This document shows positions 51,804-60,798 of a DNA stretch of 64,000 bases, piece by piece. Numbering within the stretch: position 1 is the stretch's first letter; every line of letters begins with the position of its first letter. The notes below the pieces were generated by a model, which worked only from the letters and a program-made list of their open reading frames with translations, was not told the origin of the DNA and did not search any database. A program made the position numbers and the translations under genes. The stretch covers positions 496,001-560,000 of the forward strand of contig NZ_LT984798.1 of assembly GCF_900243745.1 (NCBI RefSeq), in the 5' to 3' direction. The DNA is from Desulfovibrio sp. G11. GTDB lineage: Bacteria; Desulfobacterota; Desulfovibrionia; Desulfovibrionales; Desulfovibrionaceae.

Positions 51804-53390
51804 GTGGAAAATCGGGAAAAGAAGAATAAAAAGCCTGCCGTCAAGCTGGGCACCAAGTCTAAGTACGCGGGCTATTTCATGCCCATGTTGGAAAGCTTCG
51901 CCGCCCGTGAAGGGTTGAACGAGGTCGTAAAAAACCGCGTAGTCAAAGCCTGTGACCTCCTGGACGCGGGCGTACCGCTCTTTCCTAACGATTTCCGCAA
52001 GGAACATTCCATTGCCTGGGTGCTGGACAAATTCGGCGACCTGGAGGGCGATGCCCTGGAAAAACAGGAAGATGTCGTCGCCATTGCCGGGCGCATCGTT
52101 TCGCTCCGTTCTTTCGGCAAGGTGGCCTTTTTTCATATCATGGACCAGACGGGCCGCGTGCAGTGCTACGCTGCGCGCGAACATCTGGACGACGCCACGC
52201 ACAGCCTGGTGAAAAAGCTTGATATCGGCGACATTGTCGGCGTTTCCGGGCATCTTTTCCGCACCAAGACGGGCGAGCTGACCATCGCCTGCCGCACCAT
52301 AAAGCTCATCACGCGTTCCATGCGCCCCCTGCCCGAGAAGTATCACGGGCTCAAGGATATGGAAACGCGCTACCGCCAGCGCTATGTGGACCTTATCGTC
52401 ACACCCCGCGCCCGCGAAATATTTTTCAAACGCAGCCAGATCGTGCGCGAATTCCGTCATTTTATGGAAGACCACGGCTTCATGGAAGTAGAAACGCCCA
52501 TGATGCAGCCCCTGGCCGGGGGCGCGGCGGCAAAGCCGTTCAAAACCCATCACAATGCTCTGGACATGGGCCTGTACATGCGCATTGCGCCCGAGCTGTA
52601 CCTCAAGCGCCTGCTTGTGGGCGGTTTTGAAAAAGTGTTTGAGCTGAACCGCAACTTCCGCAATGAAGGGATCGACACGCGGCACAATCCCGAATTCACC
52701 ATGTGCGAATTCTACTGGGCCTACGCCACGTTTGAAGATCTCATGGACCTTACGGAAAAACTCTTTGCGCATCTGGCGCAGACGGTTTGCGGCACAACCG
52801 TGGTTCCCTACCAGGGCGAAATGATCGACCTCACGCCCGGCAAGTGGACACGCATGAGTTTTTACGACTCGCTCACCGTCATTGGCGGCCACCAGCCGGA
52901 ATTTTACAATGACTACAGCAGGGTGCAAAACTACATCCGCCAGCGCGGTGAAAAGGCCGCTGACAGCGAAAGCCTGCAAAAGCTGCACGCCAAGCTTTTT
53001 GACCTGGACGTGGAAGGCAAGCTCGTCCAGCCGCACTTCATCTACCATTACCCCACGGAAATTTCGCCCCTGTCGCGTCGTAACGACAACGACCCCGCGC
53101 TGACCGACCGCTTTGAGCTTTTCATTACCGGCCGCGAGATATCCAACGCCTTTTCCGAACTTAACGACCCCGTGGACCAGCGCCTGCGTTTTGAAGACCA
53201 GGTGCGCGAAAAAGAAGCCGGAGACGATGAGGCGCACAGTATGGACGAAGACTACCTGCGCGCCCTTGAATACGGCATGCCACCTGCTGCCGGCCAGGGT
53301 GTGGGCATTGACCGGCTGGTCATGCTGCTGACGGACTCCGCCTCCATACGTGAGGTCATCCTCTTCCCCCTGCTGCGGCCGGAATCCTAG
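51804..53390 (+). CDS. lysS: Lysyl-tRNA synthetase, class II
   Basis: A 528-residue class II aminoacyl-tRNA synthetase. The N-terminal OB-fold tRNA-binding domain is followed by motif 2 (FRNEGIDTRHNPEFTMCEFYWAYA) and motif 3 (GMPPAAGQGVGIDRLVMLLTDSASIREVILFPLLRPE). Motif 1 is FMEVETPMMQPLAGGAAAKPF. GTG 51804 is chosen because AGGAG lies eight bases upstream; an in-frame ATG at 51753 lacks a Shine-Dalgarno. The gene appears single. A hairpin downstream (about 53453-53513) may end both lysS and the nap operon. Confidence 0.96.
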   Translation: MENREKKNKKPAVKLGTKSKYAGYFMPMLESFAAREGLNEVVKNRVVKACDLLDAGVPLFPNDFRKEHSIAWVLDKFGDLEGDALEKQEDVVAIAGRIVSLRSFGKVAFFHIMDQTGRVQCYAAREHLDDATHSLVKKLDIGDIVGVSGHLFRTKTGELTIACRTIKLITRSMRPLPEKYHGLKDMETRYRQRYVDLIVTPRAREIFFKRSQIVREFRHFMEDHGFMEVETPMMQPLAGGAAAKPFKTHHNALDMGLYMRIAPELYLKRLLVGGFEKVFELNRNFRNEGIDTRHNPEFTMCEFYWAYATFEDLMDLTEKLFAHLAQTVCGTTVVPYQGEMIDLTPGKWTRMSFYDSLTVIGGHQPEFYNDYSRVQNYIRQRGEKAADSESLQKLHAKLFDLDVEGKLVQPHFIYHYPTEISPLSRRNDNDPALTDRFELFITGREISNAFSELNDPVDQRLRFEDQVREKEAGDDEAHSMDEDYLRALEYGMPPAAGQGVGIDRLVMLLTDSASIREVILFPLLRPES

Positions 53391-53452
53391 AATATTTTAC
53401 TTTTGAAACAGTACTGAAAACGGCCCCTAAAACGGCCGGTGCCTGCTGACAA

Positions 53453-53513
53453 AAAGGTCCGTTCCCCACAGAAAGCGTACCTGCCGGTATGTTCCTGTCC
53501 GGAACGGGCCTTT
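53453..53513. terminator. Possible shared terminator between lysS and napH
   Basis: AAGGTCCGTTCC pairs with GGAACGGGCCTT (one G-U pair) across a long ~35-base loop. T-rich sequence follows on both sides. The long loop lowers confidence. Confidence 0.45.
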
Positions 53514-53587
53514 CAGTTTGTTGCCGGTACAGCCCGTTACAGACATTTTGTTCTGCGGGCAGCACCGGAAAAGCTCTGCCGCTCCGG

Positions 53588-54487
53588 TCAGGCAGCATCC
53601 TGCGGTCTGCGGCCCGAACGCCCAAGGACAGTCCAGCGCAACGCACCACCGCGGTCGGCACAGGCCCGCAGGCAATCGCCGCACATGGTGCAGTCCCGCC
53701 TGTCCGGGCCGCCGGGGCGCCGGGGATCAAGCTCCAGCGAGCAGGTATCGCGGCACGGCCTTTCCCCCTTGCAGGTGCAATCTGCGGCATGCCAGGCCAC
53801 ACGCAGGCCAGGTCCCCTGGCCGGCAGACAGCGGGCCGCCGCGCCCAGCAGAACAGACTGCGGGCAGACATAACGGCACCACAGGCGCTTGCCGCTCACG
53901 GCTTCAAGCAGCAAGGCCGCAACGGGCAGAAGCACGGCGAACAACAGCAGGGCGGCTCCCGCACCCTGCCAGACAAGCAGCGGAAACAGCGAAAGTTCCC
54001 CGGGCATGGCAAGCGGATTGAGCACAGGATACCCCAGCAGACCGGCCAGCGACAGTCCCAGAAGAAGCACCGCTCCCTTGGCTGCAAAGGCCCGACCGGA
54101 GCGGTTGCGCACTGCTGCCCGCCCTGTTGCCCGTCTGGCTGCCAGTATCGGTGCGCCGTAACGGCGGGCCATACGGCTGCGCGCAGCATACACCAGTTCA
54201 GAAAACAGCCCGTAAGGGCAAAACCACGAGCAGAATACGCGCCCCATAAGCAGTGCAAGGGCAAGGGAGCATAACGCACCCCATAACAGCGCCCCGGCAG
54301 GCAGCAGGCCCCCTGCCGCCACCTGGGCGGCGGCCACGGGATCAGCAAAGGGCAATCCGAAAAAATTTAATGAAAACAGGCTGCCACTGATCTGACGCAG
54401 CCCGGCCCAATTGATCCAGGGCAAGGTACAGAACAGAGCCAACGCCCCCAGTTGGGCGCATCTGCGGGCCAGAGTATACGCGCTCAT
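53588..54487 (-). CDS. napH: NapH, membrane iron-sulfur protein of nitrate reductase
   Basis: A 299-residue protein with four to five membrane segments. Two CxxxCP motifs (CSWFCPYG and CRYVCPQS) face the cytoplasm, and two C-terminal ferredoxin-type clusters follow (CTCKGERPCRDTC and CTMCGDCLRACA). In other bacteria NapH oxidises quinol and passes electrons to NapG. ATG 54487 overlaps the napG stop by four bases, so translation is coupled. It is the last gene of the operon. Confidence 0.9.
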   Translation of the reverse strand: MSAYTLARRCAQLGALALFCTLPWINWAGLRQISGSLFSLNFFGLPFADPVAAAQVAAGGLLPAGALLWGALCSLALALLMGRVFCSWFCPYGLFSELVYAARSRMARRYGAPILAARRATGRAAVRNRSGRAFAAKGAVLLLGLSLAGLLGYPVLNPLAMPGELSLFPLLVWQGAGAALLLFAVLLPVAALLLEAVSGKRLWCRYVCPQSVLLGAAARCLPARGPGLRVAWHAADCTCKGERPCRDTCSLELDPRRPGGPDRRDCTMCGDCLRACADRGGALRWTVLGRSGRRPQDAA

Positions 54488-55008
54488 AGTCCGCTCCGTG
54501 GCGCGTCCAGCGTTGGAGCCGCACTCGCCGGGCAGCCCCCGGCTGATGCGGGCCATATTTCCACAGCCTGCACGGGGCAGACGTATTCGCAGATGCCGCA
54601 GCCCACACAGGCCGCGGTCATGGCCGGCACAAGGCCGCCGGAAAGCACCACTGCGGAACCCCGCAGGGGGCAGCGGTCATAGCAGGTCATGCACATGACA
54701 CCCCCTGCGTAATTGTGGCAACGATCCTTCAGAATATAGGCGCGGCCCATGTTTGCCCGGGCCATGTCCGTCACTCCGGCGTCCAGCGCGCCGGACGGGC
54801 ATACAGGCGGGCATTTCATGCAGAGATAGCAGGGTGTCTGGCCCGCCACGACGCGCGGCGTGCGCCGCGAGCGCCCCAGCCCCCCCATCAGCTCCAGACT
54901 TTTGTGCGGGCAGGCGGCAACGCATTGTCCGCAGCGGACGCACAGCCGTAAAAATTCTTCTTCCGCCGCTGCGCCGGGCGGACGCAACGGCGGAAGAAAC
55001 GCGTTCAT
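54484..55008 (-). CDS. napG: NapG, ferredoxin-type iron-sulfur protein
   Basis: A 174-residue protein with four [4Fe-4S] motifs: CVRCGQCVAACP, CYLCMKCPPVCP, CMTCYDRCP (with an upstream Cys) and CVGCGICEYVCP. It belongs to the NapG/MauM family. Unlike classical NapG it shows no Tat signal: the N-terminus is MNAFLPPLRPPGAAAEEEFLRLC. It could be cytoplasmic, or carried by a partner, or membrane-bound through NapH (inference). Starts and stops overlap napD and napH by four bases. Confidence 0.88.
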   Translation of the reverse strand: MNAFLPPLRPPGAAAEEEFLRLCVRCGQCVAACPHKSLELMGGLGRSRRTPRVVAGQTPCYLCMKCPPVCPSGALDAGVTDMARANMGRAYILKDRCHNYAGGVMCMTCYDRCPLRGSAVVLSGGLVPAMTAACVGCGICEYVCPVQAVEIWPASAGGCPASAAPTLDAPRSGL

Positions 55009-55334
55009 TGCAGTCTCCCGGCGGCAGCTTCGTCCTCTGACAGCTCAAGACAATGTTCTTTCTGCCTGTGTGGCGGGCAGGCCATATGCCCCTGGCTGTC
55101 CAGATCATCCTCGTAATTGATAAAGGCCACATCCAGCATGAGCACATGCGGCAGCCCGTTGATCTCCTCCAGATCACGCTGCAGGGTGTGTGAGGGGCTT
55201 TCCAGCACCACAGCCAGCTTGCCCGCCTCCGCCACTTCACGCACCTCGAGCACGCCCCGCAGATCAAGCAGCGATCCTCGCAGACCAGCCAGACGCTCCT
55301 GGGGCGCACTGATGACAATTCCGGCAATAGCCAT
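55005..55334 (-). CDS. napD: NapD, Tat-signal chaperone of NapA
   Basis: A 109-residue cytoplasmic protein of the NapD family (AIAGIVISAPQERLAGLRGSLLDLRGVLEVREVAEAGKLAVVLESPSHTLQRDLEEINGLPHVLMLDVAFINYEDD). The ferredoxin-like fold binds the Tat signal of NapA before export. ATG 55334 follows GGAGG and begins eight bases after the napA stop. The tail beyond ~90 is longer than E. coli NapD (87). Confidence 0.93.
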   Translation of the reverse strand: MAIAGIVISAPQERLAGLRGSLLDLRGVLEVREVAEAGKLAVVLESPSHTLQRDLEEINGLPHVLMLDVAFINYEDDLDSQGHMACPPHRQKEHCLELSEDEAAAGRLQ

Positions 55335-55342
55335 ACCCCCTC

Positions 55343-57610
55343 CTATGCCTTGCGCACGCGCGCGGCGCAAATTTTGTACTCCGGCTCACGCGAGACGGGG
55401 TCCGTGGCATCCAGAAAAAGCTTGTTGACCAACTTTTTAGGATCAAAAAACGGCACCGCAATAAGACCGGGGCGGCAGACGTCACTGACCCTAGCGGGCA
55501 GCTCCATGGCGTCCCGTCGGGTTTCCACGATGACGCTGTCCCCGTGCTTGATGCCCGTCCTTGCGGCATCTTCTTCATTTATCTCCACAAAGGCTATGGG
55601 GTTGGCCTTTTGCAGTTCGGGAACCTTGCCCGTCATGGTTGCCGTATGCCAGTGGTCGATAACGCGCATGGACGTAAGATACAGGGGATACTCCGCATCC
55701 GGCTCTTCGGCCGCGCCCTTGGCCGGGCGCATCCAGATCACGGCCCTGCCGTCGGGCTTGCCGTAAAAAAAGAAACGGTCGGGGTGATCGGCCGGAACGC
55801 ACGGATCCTGCCCGCGCACATAGCGCAGCGAGGTGCCGGGGTGATCCTCGCTGGGGCAAGGCCAGATCAGGCCCGATTCCTTACGCAGGCGTTCTCTTGT
55901 CATGCCCCAGAAATCATAGGTGGTTCCCTTGGACACCATGCGCCATTCATTCCAGACATCCTCGGCGTTGCGGAAGTTTACAAGCTGGGGGTCCACCCCC
56001 GCCCGCCTGGCGAATTCCACAAGGGTGTTCACCGTGGGGCGGCACTGGCCGGGCGGATCAACAGCCTTTTCGGTAAGCGAATACCGCCGCTCGCCACAGC
56101 CGTACACGCCGTCGCGCTCGCACCAGAACGCCGGGGGCAGCACAAGGTCGGCATATTCCAGCGTAACGGCATCCGGAAAGGCCTCAATGCAGACAATGAA
56201 GGATTCCGGATGGGACATGGCCTTGTGCACCTTGTTCAGGTTGGGCAGGGTGTGGGCCGGATTGGTCTCGCAGATGATCATACATTTCACATCGCCCCTG
56301 CCCAGGGCTTCAAACAGGGCCACGGTATGGTAGCCCGGCTCGGGCGCGATGCGCCCTTCGGGCAGGCCCCACAGCTTTTCCATTTCGGCGCGGTGTTTGG
56401 CGTTGGGAATGGCCCGCCCCGCAGGGAGCAGATGCGAAAGCGCCCCGCCATCGCGCACACCGCCACAGGCATTGGGCTGCCCGGTAAGCGAAAAAGACGT
56501 AGCCCCGGGGCGGCATATCTGCCCGGTGATCAGGTGCAGGTTATGGATAAGATTATTGGCGAACACCCCCTGCACACGCTGGTTGATGCCCATACACCAG
56601 AGGCTCATGGTCGCGGCGGACTCCGCAAAGGCACGGGCCGCGCCGCAAATCTGCTCTACCGGCACACGGCAGATTTCCGCCACTTTTTCCGGCCGGTAGT
56701 TTTCAAGAAAGGCCTTGTAACCCTCGAAGTCAGAAGGCTTGCCCTCCGCATCCATAAAGTTCACGTAACGCTGCCAGAAACGGGGATTGTCCAGTTCTTC
56801 ATTGATAATGACCCAGGCCATGCTGTGCATGAAGGCCAGGTCGGTGCCGGGCCGGAAGGCCACATGCATGTCGGCGATGCGCGACGTATTGGTACGCCGC
56901 GGATCGGCCACAATGATCTTTACGCCCGGCTCCACCTGTTTGCGGCGGGCTATGCGGCGAAAAAGCACGGGATGCGCCTCGGATGTATTGGAACCGATGA
57001 TGAAAAAGCAGGTGGCCTGGTCAATATCGGCGTAGGTTCCCATAGGTTCGTCCTTGCCGAAGCTGGTCACATAGCCGCCCACGGCCGAGGCCATGCACAG
57101 GCGGGGGTTGCCGTCCACATTGTTGGTGCCGAAGCCCCCCTTGAAAATCTTGTTGGCCACATAGCTTTCTTCGGTAAGGCACTGGCCCGAGCCGTACCAG
57201 GCCACCGAATTGGGACCATACATATCAATGCTGCTGCGAAACCGGGAAGCCATGAGGTCCAGGGCCTCATCCCAGCTCACAGGTTCAAGCTTGCCGCCCT
57301 TGTGGCGGCGCACCAGGGGCTGTGTGACCCTTTCCTTTGAATTGAGCACGGGGATAAGCAAAGAACCTTTAAGGCACAGCAGGCCTGCATTATGGTTGTT
57401 GGGGTCGCCCTGAATAGCCACGGCCTTGCCGTCCTTGACGCCCACAAGCACCCCGCAACCCGTGCCGCAATAACGGCAGACGCCCTTTACCCATTTTTCC
57501 GGCCTGTTGTCCGCGGCAAGCGCCAGAGAGCCGAATCCCGCGCCGGAAGCCGCCGCCACAGCGGCGGACATGGCAAAATATTTCAGAAAATCACGACGTG
57601 AAGTACTCAT
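55343..57610 (-). CDS. napA: Periplasmic nitrate reductase catalytic subunit NapA
   Basis: A 755-residue molybdoenzyme that reduces nitrate to nitrite in the periplasm. The Tat signal is MSTSRRDFLKYFAMSAAVAAASG. The mature protein opens with the [4Fe-4S] motif CRYCGTGCGVLVG ... CLKG. The Mo-ligand Cys is in NPRLCMASAV, and bis-MGD-binding blocks (GSNTSEAHP, DPRRTNT, CETNPAH) are present. The sequence matches my memory of the D. desulfuricans ATCC 27774 enzyme, a monomer without NapB. ATG 57610 follows GAGG. The gap of 138 bp to napM holds no gene. Confidence 0.98.
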   Translation of the reverse strand: MSTSRRDFLKYFAMSAAVAAASGAGFGSLALAADNRPEKWVKGVCRYCGTGCGVLVGVKDGKAVAIQGDPNNHNAGLLCLKGSLLIPVLNSKERVTQPLVRRHKGGKLEPVSWDEALDLMASRFRSSIDMYGPNSVAWYGSGQCLTEESYVANKIFKGGFGTNNVDGNPRLCMASAVGGYVTSFGKDEPMGTYADIDQATCFFIIGSNTSEAHPVLFRRIARRKQVEPGVKIIVADPRRTNTSRIADMHVAFRPGTDLAFMHSMAWVIINEELDNPRFWQRYVNFMDAEGKPSDFEGYKAFLENYRPEKVAEICRVPVEQICGAARAFAESAATMSLWCMGINQRVQGVFANNLIHNLHLITGQICRPGATSFSLTGQPNACGGVRDGGALSHLLPAGRAIPNAKHRAEMEKLWGLPEGRIAPEPGYHTVALFEALGRGDVKCMIICETNPAHTLPNLNKVHKAMSHPESFIVCIEAFPDAVTLEYADLVLPPAFWCERDGVYGCGERRYSLTEKAVDPPGQCRPTVNTLVEFARRAGVDPQLVNFRNAEDVWNEWRMVSKGTTYDFWGMTRERLRKESGLIWPCPSEDHPGTSLRYVRGQDPCVPADHPDRFFFYGKPDGRAVIWMRPAKGAAEEPDAEYPLYLTSMRVIDHWHTATMTGKVPELQKANPIAFVEINEEDAARTGIKHGDSVIVETRRDAMELPARVSDVCRPGLIAVPFFDPKKLVNKLFLDATDPVSREPEYKICAARVRKA

Positions 57611-57748
57611 GTGTTCAACCTCGCTGTTGGTCCGGCACAGCCCATTCCCAGGCCCTGTCATACGGGAAGCTTCTGTGCCGCCGGAAATGACCGGCTGTTT
57701 TTTTCAGGCAATAACTCCAGCCTGCGGCGCGCGGCCGCCGCGTACGCG

Positions 57749-58195
57749 CTACAGATCCGTCTTGTTGGTGGGCAGGCGGTATTCATAGGCCCGGCCATGC
57801 ATGGGACTCTGGTGGTAGGGATGACAGCTTACGCAATCATCACGTTTGCCGAACTTGGCTTCCATGCGCTGCATGGACAGGGAGTGACAACGCGCGCACA
57901 CCTCCACACCGGGCTTGCGGGCAAAGGGGATGGCCCCCTTGCCGTCGGGCATGCCGTGACAGGTCTGACAGCGCACAAGAGTGATGCCGTGTTTGCTTTC
58001 ATACCACTCCTGCGCCACCCGAGGTGTGCTTTTGGCGTGGCAGCTATAGCAGTCGCCCTCCATCTGTGGAGCAGAAAGATGCTTTGCGGCTTCGCAACGG
58101 TCAGTGGGAAAAGCCCAGGCCATGTAGGCGAAATAGGCGCCCCCCAGCATCAGCAGCGCCAGCAGGGAAAAAAGCACGATCTTACAGGACTTCAT
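57749..58195 (-). CDS. napM: NapM, tetrahaem cytochrome c
   Basis: A 148-residue c-type cytochrome with an N-terminal signal/anchor (KIVLFSLLALLMLGGAYFAYMAW) and four CxxCH motifs: CYSCH, CQTCH, CARCH and CVSCH. In D. desulfuricans NapM is proposed to carry electrons from NapC to NapA, replacing the usual NapB. It overlaps the napC stop by four bases. Confidence 0.92.
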   Translation of the reverse strand: MKSCKIVLFSLLALLMLGGAYFAYMAWAFPTDRCEAAKHLSAPQMEGDCYSCHAKSTPRVAQEWYESKHGITLVRCQTCHGMPDGKGAIPFARKPGVEVCARCHSLSMQRMEAKFGKRDDCVSCHPYHQSPMHGRAYEYRLPTNKTDL

Positions 58196-58764
58196 GGCCG
58201 GATCTCCTTGATTTTCTGGGCGAACTTCTGATTTGTGGGGATACGCTCGTCAAAAACAGGCAGGTGGGCAAGATTACGGTGGCACCCCACGCAACCGCTG
58301 CGGGCCTGACCGTTTTTGCCTTCGTAGTTTTCGTGCGCAAGCCTGCCCACCTCGGAAACAGGCCCATCATTTTTGGCATTTCTTGCCAGATCCTGATGAC
58401 AGGCCCGGCAGTTGGCATCATCGGTAAAACGCCGGGCTATGGGCTGCATGGCCGCGCGGTCGAGATCTGTCCCGCCTTCTGTCGTGTGGACCCACAGGTC
58501 TTTGACGCCGAGCCAGGCCTTCGCCCCCAGCATGCGCACCACATTGCCTGACGGAATGTGGCATTGAGAACAGCCGATGGGCTGGCCCTTGGCATCGGCC
58601 GCATGCGATGAAAGGTGCATCTCTTCCTGATATACGCGCATTTCGTGACAGGACAGGCAAAAGCTGGTGCCGGAGGTGTAGGCCACCCCCGCGCCCGCCA
58701 CCGCCACACACGCTGCCAGAATGACGCTGCCGATAATCCAGACGCGCTTTCGCGGATAAGGCAT
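58192..58764 (-). CDS. napC: NapC, membrane-bound tetrahaem quinol dehydrogenase
   Basis: A 190-residue NapC/NirT-family protein. One N-terminal membrane anchor (VWIIGSVILAACVAVAGAGVAYTSG) precedes four CxxCH motifs: CLSCH, CSQCH, CRACH and CVGCH. It oxidises menaquinol and passes electrons to periplasmic carriers. It is the first gene of the operon. Its long upstream region carries a CRP/FNR-like site. ATG 58764 is preceded by GGAGGTG. Confidence 0.94.
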   Translation of the reverse strand: MPYPRKRVWIIGSVILAACVAVAGAGVAYTSGTSFCLSCHEMRVYQEEMHLSSHAADAKGQPIGCSQCHIPSGNVVRMLGAKAWLGVKDLWVHTTEGGTDLDRAAMQPIARRFTDDANCRACHQDLARNAKNDGPVSEVGRLAHENYEGKNGQARSGCVGCHRNLAHLPVFDERIPTNQKFAQKIKEIRP

Positions 58765-59560
58765 GGGAGTGCACCTCCATCAATAAAAAGAGCACCGTTT
58801 GAAAACATTGATTGCGCTTGCCGTGCGATTAAAAAAGCTGTCGCCCTTTGAACAAGTTCTTGTTTTACAGAATGTTATATAATTATAAGCAAGTCTCATG
58901 CCAGTTCACAGTTTCAAGAAAAAGTGTGATATTACTCACTATTTGAGAAAAACATCACAATTGAAACCGACCGACATTCATAAAAATATGACCAGTTTCA
59001 TAAAAACATGACAACTCCCGGCGCTATGCCACTCCCTCTGGGCGGTCCGTGCATGACCCCTGCAGACCACGCAGCCGTGAAATCCGGCAGCCGGCGGACT
59101 GACGCGCCCTGCCCCGGCATCAGCCAGCGGCGCATCCGTGTCGCGTGCGCTCAAAACCCGCCCCGATGCAGCCGGGCAGAAAAAGGAAAACGAAAAAACT
59201 GACGGGACAGGATTATGCCCGCTGGCGGAACACATCGTTGTGCCGTGCACAGCCGGTAGTCAGGAACAAAAGCGGTCAGAAACAAAAATGAAGTGCGGGC
59301 TGCCCCAGAGGCTGAAAATAGCTCTGGATTTCCCTGCCCCGTAAGCGTATAAGCCATGCCCGGCAGACGGCGGCACGGCACAGAAAAGGTCTGGACCGGA
59401 GTCGCCGTCCACGGCCGCCAGAGGTTGCCGGCAGGCGCTTCACGCCATGCGCCAGGGCCGCGCCTTTATTGCGTCCATGTGGGGAGTTCTGCCACCGGGA
59501 AACCGGCGGCAGGAGCATTTTCTAAAAAATATCTTGAATATCCTGCCAAGCTGGGCCAAT
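58765..59560. other. Divergent intergenic region between napC and the lol genes
   Basis: Nearly 800 bp. The napC-proximal part (58840-58990) is AT-rich and holds the CRP/FNR-like site. The remainder is GC-rich; several short frames here have no protein character. No RNA gene was recognised. Confidence 0.5.
58925..58940. promoter_or_regulatory. Candidate CRP/FNR-family operator upstream of nap
   Basis: TGTGATATTACTCACT fits the TGTGA-N6-TCACA pattern with one mismatch. A second TTGTGA half-site lies nearby on the opposite strand (about 58952-58961). In Desulfovibrio, HcpR-type regulators use such palindromes and control nitrosative-stress and nitrate genes (recollection). Distance to the napC start is about 160 bp. 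Confidence 0.45.
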
Positions 59561-60796
59561 ATGCCGCAAATGTCGTTCGAACTCTTCGTGGCCTTGCGCT
59601 ATTTGTTTTCAAGACGCAAGCAGACCTTCATCTACATCATATCGCTCATGTCCATTCTGGGCGTGGCACTTGGCGTTGGCGCGCTGGTGGTGGTGCTTGG
59701 CGTGTACAACGGCATGACCACCGATATGCGGGACAAGATCCTCGGCGCCAATTCACACGCCATAGTCATGTCCTATCTGCCCTCAGCCTTTGAAAACGAT
59801 GACGGCCTGCTGGAGCGCATCCGTTCCATCAAGGGCGTCACCGGGGCCACCCCCTTTGTCTATACCGAGGTGATGCTTTCAACTGCCAACGGCGTAAAGG
59901 GCGTGGTGCTGCGCGGCATTGACCCTGAATCCGGGCCGCGTGTGCTCTCCATGCTGCGCCAGATGCGTTCCGGTTCTGCTGCCGACCTGCAAAAAGAAGG
60001 AGCGCCCGGCCTTATCATCGGTGAAGAACTGGCCAAGCGCCTTGGCCTTACGGTAGGCAGCCGGGTGAACCTGCTCTCCCCGTCCGGGCAGAAGACCGCA
60101 TCGGGCTACGCGCCGCGCATCCGCCCCTTCGAGGTGGTGGGCGTCTTCAAGACAGGCATGTTTGAATACGACTCGTCCCTGGCGTTCGTGCATCTTTCCG
60201 CAGCCCGCGATGTGCTCGGTCTGCCCGAAAAATATCTTTCGGGCGTGGAACTGACCGTGAACGACCTCTTCAAGGCCGATCAGATATCCAGCCGCGTAGC
60301 CACCGAACTGGGATCGCCCTTTTATGTGCGCTCGTGGATGGAAATGAACGCCAACCTCTTTGCAGCCCTCAAGCTGGAAAAGATAGGCATGTTCATCCTG
60401 CTGACCATGGTGGTGCTTATTGGTTCTTTCTCCATTGTGACGTCTCTTGTCATGCTGGTAATGGAAAAAACACGCGACATCGCCATCATGATGTCCATGG
60501 GGGCCACACGCGGCATGATACGCCGCATCTTCATGTTCCAGGGCAGCATCATCGGCGTTATCGGTACGCTGCTGGGCTATGTGCTCGGCCTTACAGTGGG
60601 CTGGCTGCTCAAGCGCTACCAGTTCATCAAGCTGCCTGAAAACGTGTATACTCTCGACCACCTGCCCATCAGCATCACCCTCAGCGATGTGCTCATCGTG
60701 GGGGCCAGCGCCATGCTGCTGTGCTTTCTGGCCACACTTTACCCGGCCCGCCAGGCGGCCCGCCTTGAACCGGCGGAAGCCCTGCGCTACGAGTAG
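59561..60796 (+). CDS. Lipoprotein-releasing ABC permease LolE/LolC
   Basis: A 411-residue membrane subunit of the Lol system. It begins SFELFVALRYLFSRRKQTFIYIISLMSILGVALGVGALVVVLGVYNGM, typical of LolC/E, with a large periplasmic domain (~50-260) and three further membrane segments ending in FLATLYPARQAARLEPAEALRYE. ATG 59561 (MPQMSFELF) or 59570 could be the start. It forms a complex with LolD. Only one permease gene is present here, so the complex may be a homodimer. Confidence 0.92.
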   Translation: MPQMSFELFVALRYLFSRRKQTFIYIISLMSILGVALGVGALVVVLGVYNGMTTDMRDKILGANSHAIVMSYLPSAFENDDGLLERIRSIKGVTGATPFVYTEVMLSTANGVKGVVLRGIDPESGPRVLSMLRQMRSGSAADLQKEGAPGLIIGEELAKRLGLTVGSRVNLLSPSGQKTASGYAPRIRPFEVVGVFKTGMFEYDSSLAFVHLSAARDVLGLPEKYLSGVELTVNDLFKADQISSRVATELGSPFYVRSWMEMNANLFAALKLEKIGMFILLTMVVLIGSFSIVTSLVMLVMEKTRDIAIMMSMGATRGMIRRIFMFQGSIIGVIGTLLGYVLGLTVGWLLKRYQFIKLPENVYTLDHLPISITLSDVLIVGASAMLLCFLATLYPARQAARLEPAEALRYE

Positions 60797-60798
60797 CC

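Noticed and set aside
55544..57340. 598-codon frame antisense to napA
   Set aside because: NapA is certain by Fe-S, Mo-Cys and Tat motifs; the other frame is a shadow.
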